64,000 nt of DNA from Oreochromis niloticus (lineage: Eukaryota; Chordata; Actinopteri; Cichliformes; Cichlidae): NCBI RefSeq assembly GCF_001858045.2, contig NC_031977.2, positions 28,049,368 through 28,113,367 of the forward strand. The letters run 5' to 3'. The notes below the pieces were generated by a model, which saw only the letters and a list, made by a program, of their open reading frames with translations, did no database searches and had not been told where the DNA came from. Each line of letters opens with the position of its first letter. The first letter of the stretch is position 1. Of the stretch, positions 1-11,384 are shown piece after piece. The translations under genes were made by a program, and so were the position numbers.

Positions 1-1347
1 GAATTGCCCTGTTGGTAGATTTTAGTATCTAGGTGATAATTTGTTTTCCCTTCTGCTTGCAACTAATTGAAGCAGCTTGTTGTTTTCAAACCACTGACCT
101 TTCTCTTAATAAGCTCGCTGCGTGTGCTTGTGTGTGACCACTTGTGACCCAACCCAGAGTTGTTTGCATGTTGTTTACATGATAAACCTTTCTCGCTGAA
201 TTTGTTTAACAACTAAAATGTCAAGTAAGGCAAGATTTATACAAGGAAAAAAGGAGTAAAAAGAGTCAGTAAATAGCTTTCAAATTTGTATCGCCGCATC
301 TGTGGAACTGTTGTTAATTCATTAATGCAAATGTTAATGAACAAGTTGTAGAAGGTAGCTGTGACTTGGTAGTTGCAACTGAGAAACAATTTTGACGCTT
401 TAAAAAGAGGAAGGAGACATTTTGAAAAATTTGGTTTACAGAACAGGGTGTGCAACAGAAAGAAGAGGTAAGCATATCTAGTAAGAGGGAAAGAAAGCAA
501 AGTAAGACAAACCAAAATCATTCTCCTGTCTTTAGGCGAGGAGAGAGGAAGAGCACGCAGCAGAAAAATGCTGAGAACAAATGAGAAGCAAGTAGTGAAA
601 ATCAGCAATGGGAGAGAAACGGCAGAGAAGGGCGCTGAGGAGTGTTTTGTCAATGAAAAACCAGAATTAAAGAAAAACAACAGACTAGACTACCATTGCA
701 AGCAATACACTGCATCAGCAAAGAAGTAGAGAGGAAACAGACTACACTGTGTGAAACATTTGTAATTTTAGTTTCTTCAGTTGGTAGCCTATAAGGTGTA
801 AAACATCATTTTGCAGTTATCTGATAATAAATAAAAACACAGGCTTTTATTTTGAATGTGTTTATATGCATATGTTTTTATGTCTGTGTGTGTCCAATGA
901 CATATCTATTACATTTTGTTGTTATACTTTTTGTTATATACTGTATACTCATCAGGAACGAAAACAAAACCACTTACAGATGAAGTGCACAACAGTCATT
1001 ATCCTGCTTCTGTAAAATCTTCCACTGGGACACCTTGGGTCTTTTGTGGCAATTATTGTGATGGTCATACACTGTTGCAGACATAGCATCTCTTAACAAC
1101 ACACACTGACAGCAACAGTTTCCCTAAGCAGGATAATGCTGCTAAAAATCAACAAAACTGATCAGAGGTGGCTCTTTACACGTCACAGACCCTACTGCAG
1201 TGAGCAGGCCTCCAGACTCCCCTGTTCCCTGTCCAATATAGCATCTGTGGTATGTGATGGAATAGGCCCGGCCCACAGAGGCCTTGTTTCACAACCTACA
1301 TGACCTGAACATCCTGAAGCCAGACACCCCTGAACCCCCTAGAGGTC
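1..1347. other. noncoding stretch, nothing recognised
   Basis: AT-rich sequence. The longest open frame is a 147-codon minus-strand frame at 237-680, which is low-complexity, hydrophobic and has no recognisable domain or splice context, so it is not called. No repeat family was recognised. Confidence 0.6.
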
Positions 1348-1381
1348 CATGCTGCAATGAGTCAGAGCTCATTGCAGCATG
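1348..1381. repeat. perfect 14-bp inverted repeat with 6-nt loop
   Basis: CATGCTGCAATGAG at 1348-1361 is followed by a six-base loop and its exact reverse complement at 1368-1381. The stem does not extend further, which is too short for a typical microRNA precursor. It could be the core of a decayed palindromic element. Confidence 0.85.
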
Positions 1382-4300
1382 AGGGGAACCTACATAACAT
1401 TCAAGAGATGATTTTAATGTTGTATATTGGAATATAGAAGAGATCAGAGAAAGGCAGACAGAGGGCTGGTCTGCTGTGTTTTTTGTTTAGGGTTTGTGTA
1501 GAATGTGCTTGACACGAGAGGCCAGATTTACTAGCGCATGTCACCAGCACAAACAAAACAAACCACTGTTGGTATTTACAAAGAAAGTACAGTGACAAGA
1601 CTCTGTGTAAGAGGAAGGAAATCAATTTTGGGACTGACCTGGTTTTATGTGTATGTCCCAGAATTCCATTCTCTGGGAGCAAAAAGGAGAGGAAAATATT
1701 GAAATCAAGCGCACAAACTAATGTTTGAAACACAGTTTACTGTTAATTGGGTCAATATTTAATGGAGAGAAAAAAAGCATGTCTTAAACTGCTTGTGCTT
1801 GATATTGAAACGAGCTGACTGCACCTGTGTTCAGAAAACAACACTTTGTTCACCTGTAAAACTAACCACACCTATGAGCACTATTTGGAGATTGCACTGA
1901 GATGCTACTTTGGCCCGACAGATGATTCAAACTACTTCCAACCATATATTTTTGTTTGTGTTGGTGTTACTTGGTGGTTTTGAACATTTGTAAACCAAGT
2001 GTATTCTGTCTGTTCTCTAAGGTGATGTATTATTAATATGAAAACAGTGATATGTGTGGTGACTACTGGTGTGTTAAACAGAATGTTGTCATAAAGAGAA
2101 ATATTTATTATTTAACTTTTACTAGCTACTTTTTTTTTCCTTTATATTGCTCATAGGTATTTAAGAAATGATTGCACAAAATACAAAATTTTTAATTATT
2201 ATTATAATTTTTATGATAACGTTATGATCTAAAGCTAAACTCATGAGAATATTGTTCAGTATGCAGCTCAGTGTACATGCAATATTCATACTAGATTGTG
2301 ATTCCGCAAATATGGACAAAGTCATAGGTTATCTATATTTATATCTGTGTTGTACTACTACCATATACTCTATCAGAGATTCCATTTTGTGGATTGTAAA
2401 ATTAAAATGGATGTAGAACAAAGTGCTAGTCAGTAGGCCAGTTTTCATTACAATTAGGGTGGCTATATCTGAGCAGGTGTGTAGTATATTGCTGTGTTAA
2501 GGTATTTGGCAGAAAAATACACTTTTCTCTGTACAGTACTGCCTCAAGTCCCTGTGCTGGAAATGATCCACCTAGTTTGTGTCCTTGAGCAAGTACCTTA
2601 ACTTCCAGAAACTGAGTTTTCCAACTCCCTGAGGTGCAGGGAAATAGAAAGCCATTTTCTCAGTGGTGTTCAATGGAGTCTTTTTATACTTGCAGAGAAG
2701 GTATGATTATGAGGAAATTATATTTTATTTTCTTGTATTTTTTCACATATAGTAAACCATCCTGAAGCTAAATTGTGGTGCCTGTGTTTCAACAGTTTTA
2801 AACAGTGAGATACCGTTTGTTTTTATAATTAGAAAGAAAGGAGTGTAGCATTGTGTAGGGAGTATGGATGTCTCCCTTTAATGTCTAGTGAGTGCATTGT
2901 AGGTTTTAGTGATTTAATGTTGTGGTTTGGAGAAGAAGTCCAGAAAATTAAAGACAAGCTTTCAACAGTGTCAGAGTCTTTAATTGTAGAAGTCAAGCAA
3001 CACACCTGCTCTCTGTTTAACACACCAGCTTAAAAACTGAGGTTTATCAAGCATTTCAGTCACATGCCCTAAACATGACTCATCAATCCCTGATTCAACT
3101 CAGATTCTTTGAACATGAGCCTTTGTTTGTCCATGTGACAGTGTGCTTAGCTTGAGGTTAACTGGTGAAAAGGGGGTAAAATCTAAGGTGCAATGATGCT
3201 GTTGTTGTTGACCAAGCATTTGACCTTGAGGAACACAACTTTGTGGGTAACCTGAGTGTGACACAGAACAAATGCTGTATAGGAAGAGATTGACTCTAGA
3301 ATGTAAGAGGTAAAGTCTTAAAGTGGCTTTTGTAATACCAACAGGGGTGATAAAAAAAAAAAACAGCCAGTCCCTGGATAAACCTAAGTTTCAGTGTAAC
3401 GGCTACTGATGCACCAAACTTCTACTTATGTCATATAATGGTCAGATATTCCATTGAGAGAGCTAACAACAAAGGTTTAGAGTTTCTGCTTCCTGCACTA
3501 CCAAGGTCTGTTTGTTTTTGGCATCAGTTTGTGACAAGCAGTACTCTGCCTCTTGGATTATGACAGCTGGGACAGTCTCCAGCTCTGCACAATATTACTT
3601 GCACATAAAATAATTATTTCCAATTTCTTCCTCACAGTTAGGAATACAGCTTAATAAATTAACATTATTACAGGATGGTACTCAATATTACCCACAGGTA
3701 GCTACAGCCACATGTTAAAGTGTAACTGTTTCTTTTGATCTCTATGGCACAGGGACCTCCAGAATTTGATAATAGGGGTGGCACACCAAAAACTGAATTT
3801 TGGGTTTTCTTATACTGTTGTCAAATATAGGTTACTTAAAAAGAGAAAAAGAAAAGAATTATATGCCTTGTTAATTTTCTGCTATTTAAGTTTATATCAC
3901 TGAAAATAGGTGCATATGAAAATCAAATAAGATTTTGTTCATAATAATCTCTTTTAAGAAGGAATAAATAACAAGTTTGTGTTTCAACTCATTGTAGGGT
4001 GCCTTCCTCTCTCCTGTGCTCACATTTGTTAGAATTGTTACCAACGTAGGAGTGTCTTGCCAGGGGGGGTCGCTAGGGGGGCCAGCAAATTTTGGGGGGT
4101 GGCCAGTTCTGGCCTGCTCTACACTAAAAGAAAGGAAATTTTAAAGAGTCAAAATTCTCAAACAAGGATCAGATCATCAAAGCAGAGTTAATTTAAAAAA
4201 GTAATTTATTACACATTACATGTAACCGTTTTAACAATAATGATTGTCATATTTACTTGCACGATAGATGGGTTGTTTCCATGCTGATACGCAATGTCAG

Positions 4301-6529
4301 CATGGATAAACTTGAACATAATGCTGTGTTTATGGTGGTGAGAATGCAACAGACAGTGAAGAATAAACCTTAAAGCACCACAATTATTACAGTTTGAACA
4401 CTTCGAATTTGAGTCTTTGTGTGGGTGTTTATGGGAGAGAGAGAGAGAGACATTTTATTATTCTCAACCCAGTGAGTAAAACTTTCAGTCTCCCTGTGTA
4501 CCAATGCCCAGTTCTGCCTGTAGGTCCCTCCCACAGCCTATTCAAGATCATTGACACTGACTCATTATTATCCAGCTGATAATTACAACAAACAATCTCT
4601 CTGCAACCACTGCAGAACAGTTTGATTCAATTCCCTAATATTACTCATATCATTGGCAAAAACTATAAAAGCTGAACTTTGTCACCTTTAGAAAGATTTT
4701 TTTTAATTTTGTATTGTACAGAATGACCAATTCCAACCACTCTTTACCTGAAACCCATTCACTATAACGAAATAACCATGCTTTAAAAAAATCTATGACA
4801 TGCCCTTTTTTGAATGACATTTCAAATCGGCAGGTTTTTATGCTTGGTTCATATGATGTCCTGCAGTCAAAGTGCTATGTCCAATCTACCAAAGCAAAAT
4901 GTATTCTTCAAATCTTGAATGTTACTCCAGTGCAACATTTGACATAAAGCTATACACTACTGTCACTGAAATTTGAACATAAAGGCGCCTTCATCTGGAC
5001 ATAATGTTATGGAAAATATATCACAGAATGTTTCTGCTCAATTGATGCCCTGTATAAGAAACAGTTAGAGATGAATGCTGGCTATTTGTTTAATTTCACT
5101 TAAGAGAGACGAGCCGTCTGAAGGTGTGGAAAAAAACCCCATCATTTAAAGATTTTTGTTTGTTGTCATGCCAAAAACGAACCAAAAATGTGACCAAAAC
5201 TAAGGTATCCACTTACGAATGAATTAGTTGTGTATGCTAACAATCTTTTTGTTTATGTGTGAACAATAATTAAAGCCTTAGTCTGATTCTATGTGACAGT
5301 TCATAAATTAACAGGTGTAAGTTATGTAAGCAATCTGAACGCACATTTTATTGGTATCAACTTTCAGTGAAAAGCTAAACTTATTTTTCTTGTGCAACAT
5401 TTCTAATACTATGCCTACATGGCTGTGGTTGTGACTGTGATATCACCTTCTTCGTGAACACTTACAGACATGTGCACACATCTAGAAAAAAAATTCCCTT
5501 TCCTCCATCATACCGCGGTATCAGTGTGTGTATTAGGTAAATGTCCTGAGGCTTTCTGAGGTCTGTGATCTCTGCTTGCCAAAATAATTCACTCAACCTC
5601 TCCGTCTGCATCTGTGATATCCTCTCTATTTTCTGTTTCATATCTCTTGAGCCCTTTCATCTGTCTGTATCATTCTCATGTGTATCATGAGTCACATCCT
5701 TAGTATTTTCCACATTTACTAATAATTTAATGCTCAGCTTATATGCGGTTTACACTAAGTAATAAGATTTATGCCTGTGTACGCAAAGTTTTCATCACCT
5801 GAAGCACATCTAGCAACCTTGTAAAGGAAGGTCAGGGACCACTTCATAAGACGCCTCGTTCTACTTAAGAAACAATCTTCAACTCTATTCTCTGAAGAAA
5901 GTTCAGGAAGGCAGATGTCAGACAAGGGTTGCATGATAGTTACATGACCCAAAGCTTAAAAAATCTGGAAGTGAAATGAAGAGTTGAAGAATTTATAAAG
6001 CAGTAGATGATGCTGTGAAAGTGGAATCAAGGGTACATTACAGCAGACTAGAACCAAGGCAAGACTCACTATTTTGACCTGCTGAGTCCCTCAATATTAA
6101 CACATGAAATTACTTTGGCTGCATTTTGCAAAACGGAATCTAATGAATTTCTTTTTTTTATAGCATCCCAAATCTTAAATTAATCACAAAGATTATCCAT
6201 GCATATGTTTTAACTTTGGAATGCTGGAGAACATCCTGAGTAGCAGTCTCATGGCATGTGTGATGTTTCCTACAAATGGTGAGATAATCAGCTGTCCAAG
6301 AATGATGTATTATGATTTATCAGCCTATTATTAATCCTTTCTTTGCATCACCTTTTCACTGGGACACAACTTACATTATGTAATGAGCTCCATCAGATTT
6401 CCCTCTGCCTACCATTATCAGTCTCCAATTTGCATTGTTTCTTAACTAAATAGATAAAATTCTTCCTTCTACTATGTAAGGCATGCAAAAATTAAAATCA
6501 TCCCTATTTATAAATGATTAAGCTGTTAT
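1382..6529. other. noncoding stretch, no gene seen
   Basis: About 5 kb of AT-rich sequence with only short shadow frames. There is an A-run near 3,352 and a G-rich patch at about 4,060-4,105 with repeated gggg and ggcc motifs that may be the end of a decayed transposon. A short GA run lies at 4,434-4,450. No coding or RNA feature could be supported. Confidence 0.55.
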
Positions 6530-6900
6530 TTCCTCTCACCTCAACCTATCTATTGTAATTCTCTCTGTGTAAGAATCAGTTAACAGTTTGACCTGCATCT
6601 GTTTCAAAATGCAGCAGAGAGGCTCCTCACTAGTATCACAGAGATAGCACAGCTCCCTAATTCTTAATATTAAGGTTCTTTATTTATTTTAAAAACATAT
6701 CAGATCACAGCCTTGTTGAAGTACTCACTCATGTTCAACTCCAGATTCTACAGATCTTTTGGCTCGGCCCTGCTATCCATTCAACACATTAACTTAAAAA
6801 TGCGGTTTTAAGTCATAAACCGTGGAATAGTTTTCCATTAACTATTAGAGCTCCCTTTAACTTTTATCTTTAGCCTCTTAATGGTTACCATGAAAACAAG
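6530..6900 (+). mobile_element. decayed LINE C-terminal coding remnant (L2/Rex1-like)
   Basis: Plus-strand translation gives scattered, frame-broken pieces that match the C-terminal region of teleost non-LTR reverse transcriptases. HLFQNAAERLLT near 6,596-6,632 resembles the common LQxxQNAAARLLT block, and HKPWNSFP near 6,815-6,840 resembles the PRLWNSLP block that follows it. Stops and gaps lie between them, so the element is long dead. Both 5' and 3' limits are approximate. The family assignment is by recollection of motif order only. Confidence 0.45.
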
Positions 6901-7435
6901 TCGAATAACATTCAGGTTTTTATCTGTCTGCAGAATTGTTTCTTTTGAAATGCTCTTTGTTGTGATTATCCAGATTTTCCACTTTTGATTCACTTATTTC
7001 CCTTATTTTACTGTATTTCTGTGTTTTATCTGCCATTTCTGAATTATATTATATTATAGTCTTGTGTTTTTACATTTACTTGATAAAATGAATAATTTAA
7101 CTTGACAATCGGCACAGTTATATTTTCCAGTGTGGTGTTATACATCTTCAGTATTTGACATAGCATTATGCCTTCATAATAATGGACGATAATAGCGTCA
7201 CCCATTATCCTGAAAACATTTTCATGAAACAATGCTTATGAGCATATCATTACTTATAAATCTCTAGCTGTTTGGTGATGGCCTTTTTACAGGCCTTTCA
7301 CAAGGTTACTGAGAAAGAGCGAGGCCAAAAACATGCATATGAGGTTGAACAGTTGATTTTTGTTTTACTACATGGTTTTTGTCTCCCTGTTTTTTCTTCT
7401 ATTTGTAGCAACCTGTCACTTAAATTTTTGTTTGA
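6901..7435. other. noncoding stretch before the hAT insertion
   Basis: AT-rich with no recognised gene. The final bases could belong to the LINE in which the next element sits, but similarity to a LINE could not be followed to the left of 7,436. Confidence 0.5.
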
Positions 7436-7443
7436 TTGCTCCC
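7436..7443. repeat. left 8-bp target-site duplication of hAT-like element
   Basis: ttgctccc here is repeated exactly at 8,099-8,106, directly outside the inverted termini of the element between them. Eight base pairs is the target duplication length typical of hAT transposons. Confidence 0.85.
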
Positions 7444-8098
7444 TCGGGCTGTGCGATATGACCAAAATCTCATATCCCGATATAACATTTATCGTCCTGA
7501 CAATGATATATATCACAAAAATTTTACTTTTTCGGTAATTTCTGTGAATTTTGGGCAACTCGACTTGCGTGAATTGTTTTCAGCTGGGTGTCGTATAACT
7601 GGAGTCGAGTGTTACAAAAGTTGAAACGGCCGCACTTTTCTTTGTGAGTATTTATTACACAGTGTTCTGCAGAGAAAAGCCTGTTCTAAGGTTTATTTTT
7701 TAGCACCTTATTTTAGCTTCTTGTCTGTAAACACTCTGCATACTATTTCATGTGATTCAGTTTATTTTGAAAAATCTGAACAGGATCTTCAGCTTTATTT
7801 TGAAAGGCTTATGTGGAAAATAAACAAGCGGACGCCGGAGCCACGTGATGGTTTTACTGTCGTTGTTGCTAAACAACAACGGATAAAAACAGTCGCTTGT
7901 CCATCCATAGTGTGGTTATATTAAATATAAGAGAAAGAGAGAACTTTAAGAAATTCTACAGTGACCATCAAAACGATGAAAAAATATAGCTGCAAACAGT
8001 TTATTTTGCGACACCACGAAACAAACGATAGCGTAATATGAAACGATAGGCGTTTTCATATCGTCATCCGATATATATCGTTATATCGAACAGCCCTA
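7444..8098. mobile_element. non-autonomous hAT-like DNA transposon, 655 bp
   Basis: The left end reads TCGGGCTGTGCGATAT and the reverse complement of the right end reads TAGGGCTGTTCGATAT, differing at two positions. A perfect 8-bp target duplication flanks the element. Both subterminal zones are rich in CGATAT/ATATCG, a pattern common in short teleost hAT derivatives. The inside holds no transposase-like frame, so movement would have needed an enzyme supplied in trans. It lies inside an older LINE fragment: the sequence after the right duplication continues as LINE. Confidence 0.85.
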
Positions 8099-8106
8099 TT
8101 GCTCCC
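8099..8106. repeat. right 8-bp target-site duplication of hAT-like element
   Basis: Exact copy of the ttgctccc at 7,436-7,443. Removing the element and one duplication restores gctccctctcggttgg, which reads as continuous LINE sequence. Confidence 0.85.
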
Positions 8107-8627
8107 TCTCGGTTGGAGGAGAGAAGATGACCCAAAGAGAGTACAAGTATCATGGGATATTATCCATGAGGCCTGCAGAAAATGGAGCGTTGGTGGACCC
8201 GTGTATTGCAGCATTAATGTGGGCTGGACTGTTGCTGAGCAGAGAGAGCAAAGCTGAAACCGATCTATTTTCCAACCTTCACTGTGGTCATGAAATCTAG
8301 GTCCAACAGTACGGTTGCAAAAGTAGCCAAAATGAGTTTCCTCCATCGGGTGACCTGGCTGAGCCTTAGCAAAAGGCTGAGGAACTAAGTATAGAATTGT
8401 TGCTCTGTTTCCAAAGGAGTTTGTTCACTAGTTAGGATGGTTCCTGAGTGCCTCCTTTTGGAAGCATGCCCAGCTGGGGGAAAATGTTGAGGTGGTGAAT
8501 GCCCTGAGATGCCCTAGGAGGAACCGGGACGTGTTGCTGAGGAGAAGGATTTCTGGAATACCGTTTGTCCTGCTGCTACTATGACTTGACTTCAGATAAA
8601 TGTAAAATAATGGATGGATGAATGAAT
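8107..8627 (+). mobile_element. RTE-like LINE 3' fragment with GATG-type tail (possibly Rex3)
   Basis: The DNA follows, with many changes, a very common teleost LINE 3' segment. The recognisable coding piece is AKMSFLHRVTWLSL at about 8,325-8,370, corresponding to an AEMSFLRRVAGLSL-like block downstream of the reverse transcriptase. The element ends in tggatggatgaatgaat (8,611-8,627), the short tandem tail seen on RTE-type teleost LINEs such as Rex3. Several stops and gaps show it is inactive. A second fragment of the same family, covering the part just upstream, lies at 23,746-24,190. The exact family name is inferred. Confidence 0.65.
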
Positions 8628-9083
8628 TAGTGTTTGTTTGTTCTAAAATCAATTTTTCTTCTCCCACAGCAGTGTCATATACTGTACTACAGTCTTCAGC
8701 TCCTAGTGTAGTTTTCTAGTGTTGTGTTCTGACAGTCATTGTTTGCTTTGGAATTTCTCTTTTAAGCCATATATCACTTATATATCACTATCAGCCTAAT
8801 AAACAGATCGCTTTTTGTTAAATGCAGTCTGCCTGTGAGTCTGCACTTGGGTCCCCATCACTACATATAGATAACAAATTGTTTAGTAATGCTTTGGGTT
8901 TAAGACATAGTATACTCACTGTATGTATGTTGATATTTTACTTTGTTAGTTAATCTTACTATAAATCAAGATTGAAGATTAAAAAGGTATGAAGAGGTTC
9001 TCAACTGTAATTTCCTATATCACTACTTACTATTCATACTAGAAATGTACAATTAACACAAGCTTCACGCTGACCAGGTATAT
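8628..9083. other. noncoding stretch, nothing recognised
   Basis: AT-rich sequence between two transposons, without a supportable gene, RNA or repeat. Confidence 0.5.
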
Positions 9084-9390
9084 CAGCAGTCCCCAACCTT
9101 TTTTGCGCCACAGACCGGTTTATGTCCAACAATATTTTCATGGACCAGTCTTTAAGATGTCGCGGATAAATACAACAAAATAAAACCAGTACTGTTCCAA
9201 AAAAAGAAGATTTATTCATAACACACGGGAAAAGACCGAGAGAAACCGAGTTAACAATTTAAAAAAAATAACGATGAAAAACTATAAAAACCCCGAAAAC
9301 CATAAATTTCACACCCAAGCCTCAACTCTCGTGGCCCGGTACCAAACAACTCATGGACCGGTACTGGTCTGTGGGGGTTGGGGGCCGCTG
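9084..9390. mobile_element. short hAT-like DNA transposon, about 307 bp
   Basis: The left end CAGCAGTCCCCAACC and the reverse complement of the right end CAGCGGCCCCCAACC are near-identical inverted termini of the CAG-GGTCCCCAACC type found on many vertebrate hAT elements. Further in, accggt-containing motifs are repeated in inverted order on both sides. TATAT abuts both ends; a full 8-bp duplication is no longer visible. There is no coding sequence. Confidence 0.75.
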
Positions 9391-11333
9391 TATATTTATC
9401 TAACTCCACTGTGTTAGGGAGATACTTGTGATGCATTATGTGGTAAATATGGATAAATGGGTAAATAAGAGTTGTGACCTTTATTGTTCCAAGATATACA
9501 CACTCAAAGTCCATGGAATTGTTTTTAACATTTATTCATAGCTTACTCTATAAAATATGTGAGTATGTATTTTTCTGTGTGCACAGGTGAACTCTTTTTT
9601 TCTGAGAAAAAAGCTTTTTCTAGGCTTTATCGTTTCTCTATTGTTATTCACTAGAGTGTGCTCCTTGTGTACGTGTGTGGGTGCTTATGTCATACTGTCT
9701 CTTCCCATGTGTGTGCCACTTGTCCCAGTGTGTGTGTATGTATTATGTGTACAGTAGTGCATGACTAATTTAAAAGCTAGTAGTACATTTTCCCTGTAAC
9801 AACAACAAAAAAAAACAATCATAGGAGGGTTAGGGTTATGGTTACACACACACTGACAACACACGTGCATACTGTGGTTGTGGGGAAATGGCATACATCA
9901 ATACACAAGAAACATCAAAGCACAGGTTTTCACACTCACACTGTGATTAAATTGCTGCTAAAGCAATTTAGTTGGTTTTACTGATATAGATAAAAAAGCT
10001 TATTGGTGGGTATTAAATGTGCATGTGTGGGTAGGCTTTTGCTTTTATGTGCATGTGTGTTACAGGACAGAAAGAGAACCCAAACTTGGGACTAAAGTTT
10101 TGTCAAATTACCTAAAAATACAAAAAAAAAAGATCCATTCACGCATACACATACCCTTTTCAGTCACCATCAAACTGTTGCTACTTTGTAACTCTGTTGT
10201 GTTTACCAATACATTATTTTCTGTGCTGTCGCTGTCTGAACAGTAACTGTGATGCAATCTGAATTAAACACTGCTATGTATAAAAACCTTGCACTTGCCA
10301 TATTCAGCAGATAAAATTTAAAGACAGGCTATTCCCCAACTTTTTAATACTTTGTGTCAGTCCCAGTAGATTTAATGATAAAGAAATGGTAGAAATATCA
10401 AAAGACAGAGTCTACAAAAGCTCACTATGTTCTCATCCTATGGTGTAATAGAGCGCTGTTTTGTCAAATACCACCTGCTTGTCTTGCGAACAAGGTGCCT
10501 TTCAGCATCAGAGAGGTCAGTGAGAGTTAATAATCTTACTTTAGACACCTACAAAGCCAAATTTATAAGACTTAAGGGGTGCCAGTGGTTTCTTGTCCAG
10601 CTGGGATCTTTGTGTTTTAAAACTTTCTTTGCTTATTTTTTTAAATTTCTCATTTGTTGTACCTTTCAGTTTCGCTTTTCTCTTTGCTGGCATGGCAAAC
10701 AATTCAGTTAAGTTTAGGCACAAATACCTACTTTATTAGGATTACGATCATGATTTGAGTATCTTTTCATAACAGTAACCCTGCATGTTGCTGTCCTACT
10801 GTTCCCATTCCTTCACATAACACCAGAATCAGTGGCTTTGACATTGTCAGTGGGATTTTATGAACATTCTTTCAAAATTTACTTTCATGCATAAGGTTTG
10901 TGCTGTGGGCTTTTAGCTAATAGTTAAACATATTGTGGCAATAATTTTGTTGTTTGTATTTATGTTTTGCTGAGTGAATTTCTCACATTTCAGTCATCCA
11001 TGACTTGCCATTGCTTATCTGGTATCTGTATCTTTGTAATGTATATACTATATACAGTTTAGTAATGTACCTTGCTAACCAAGCTTGTCAGTGCTTGTCA
11101 GCCTACAGACATTGTCATTTATGGATCCAAAAAAAGACAAGAGAACCTCAGAACCAAAGAGTGATGTCACAGTGGCTAAACCCGAAAAAATCATTTACAG
11201 CCAATCTGCTGCTTACCTCTTACTGCTGGACATCAGTTATGCTCCTTGAAAGTGATTTACCACTTTGATTGAAAAAGAATGAATGACAAGGACCTTAAAC
11301 TGTCAATTAAAAACAAAATCAACAAAAGTAATG
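9391..11333. other. noncoding stretch, no gene seen
   Basis: About 1.9 kb of AT-rich sequence with short GT-rich patches near 9,720-9,750 and 10,020-10,060. All open frames are short and without recognisable domains. Confidence 0.5.
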
Positions 11334-11384
11334 TTCCCCATCTTAATTTCGCCCTTGAGACCAAGGGCCAATTAAGATGGGGAA
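11334..11384. repeat. long hairpin, 22-bp arms with 6-nt loop
   Basis: ttccccatcttaattt at 11,334-11,349 and its reverse complement ending at 11,384 form arms of about 22 bases that match except around the cg/cc next to the loop-proximal ccctt/aaggg. The loop is gagacc. It is the longest small hairpin seen in the gene-poor part of the window. Confidence 0.85.

Noticed and set aside
237..680. 147-codon minus-strand open frame
   Set aside because: Hydrophobic, low-complexity product of purine-rich DNA, with no splice or domain evidence.
4050..4110. G-quadruplex or transposon end at the G-rich patch
   Set aside because: The G-runs are irregular and no matching terminus or target duplication could be found.
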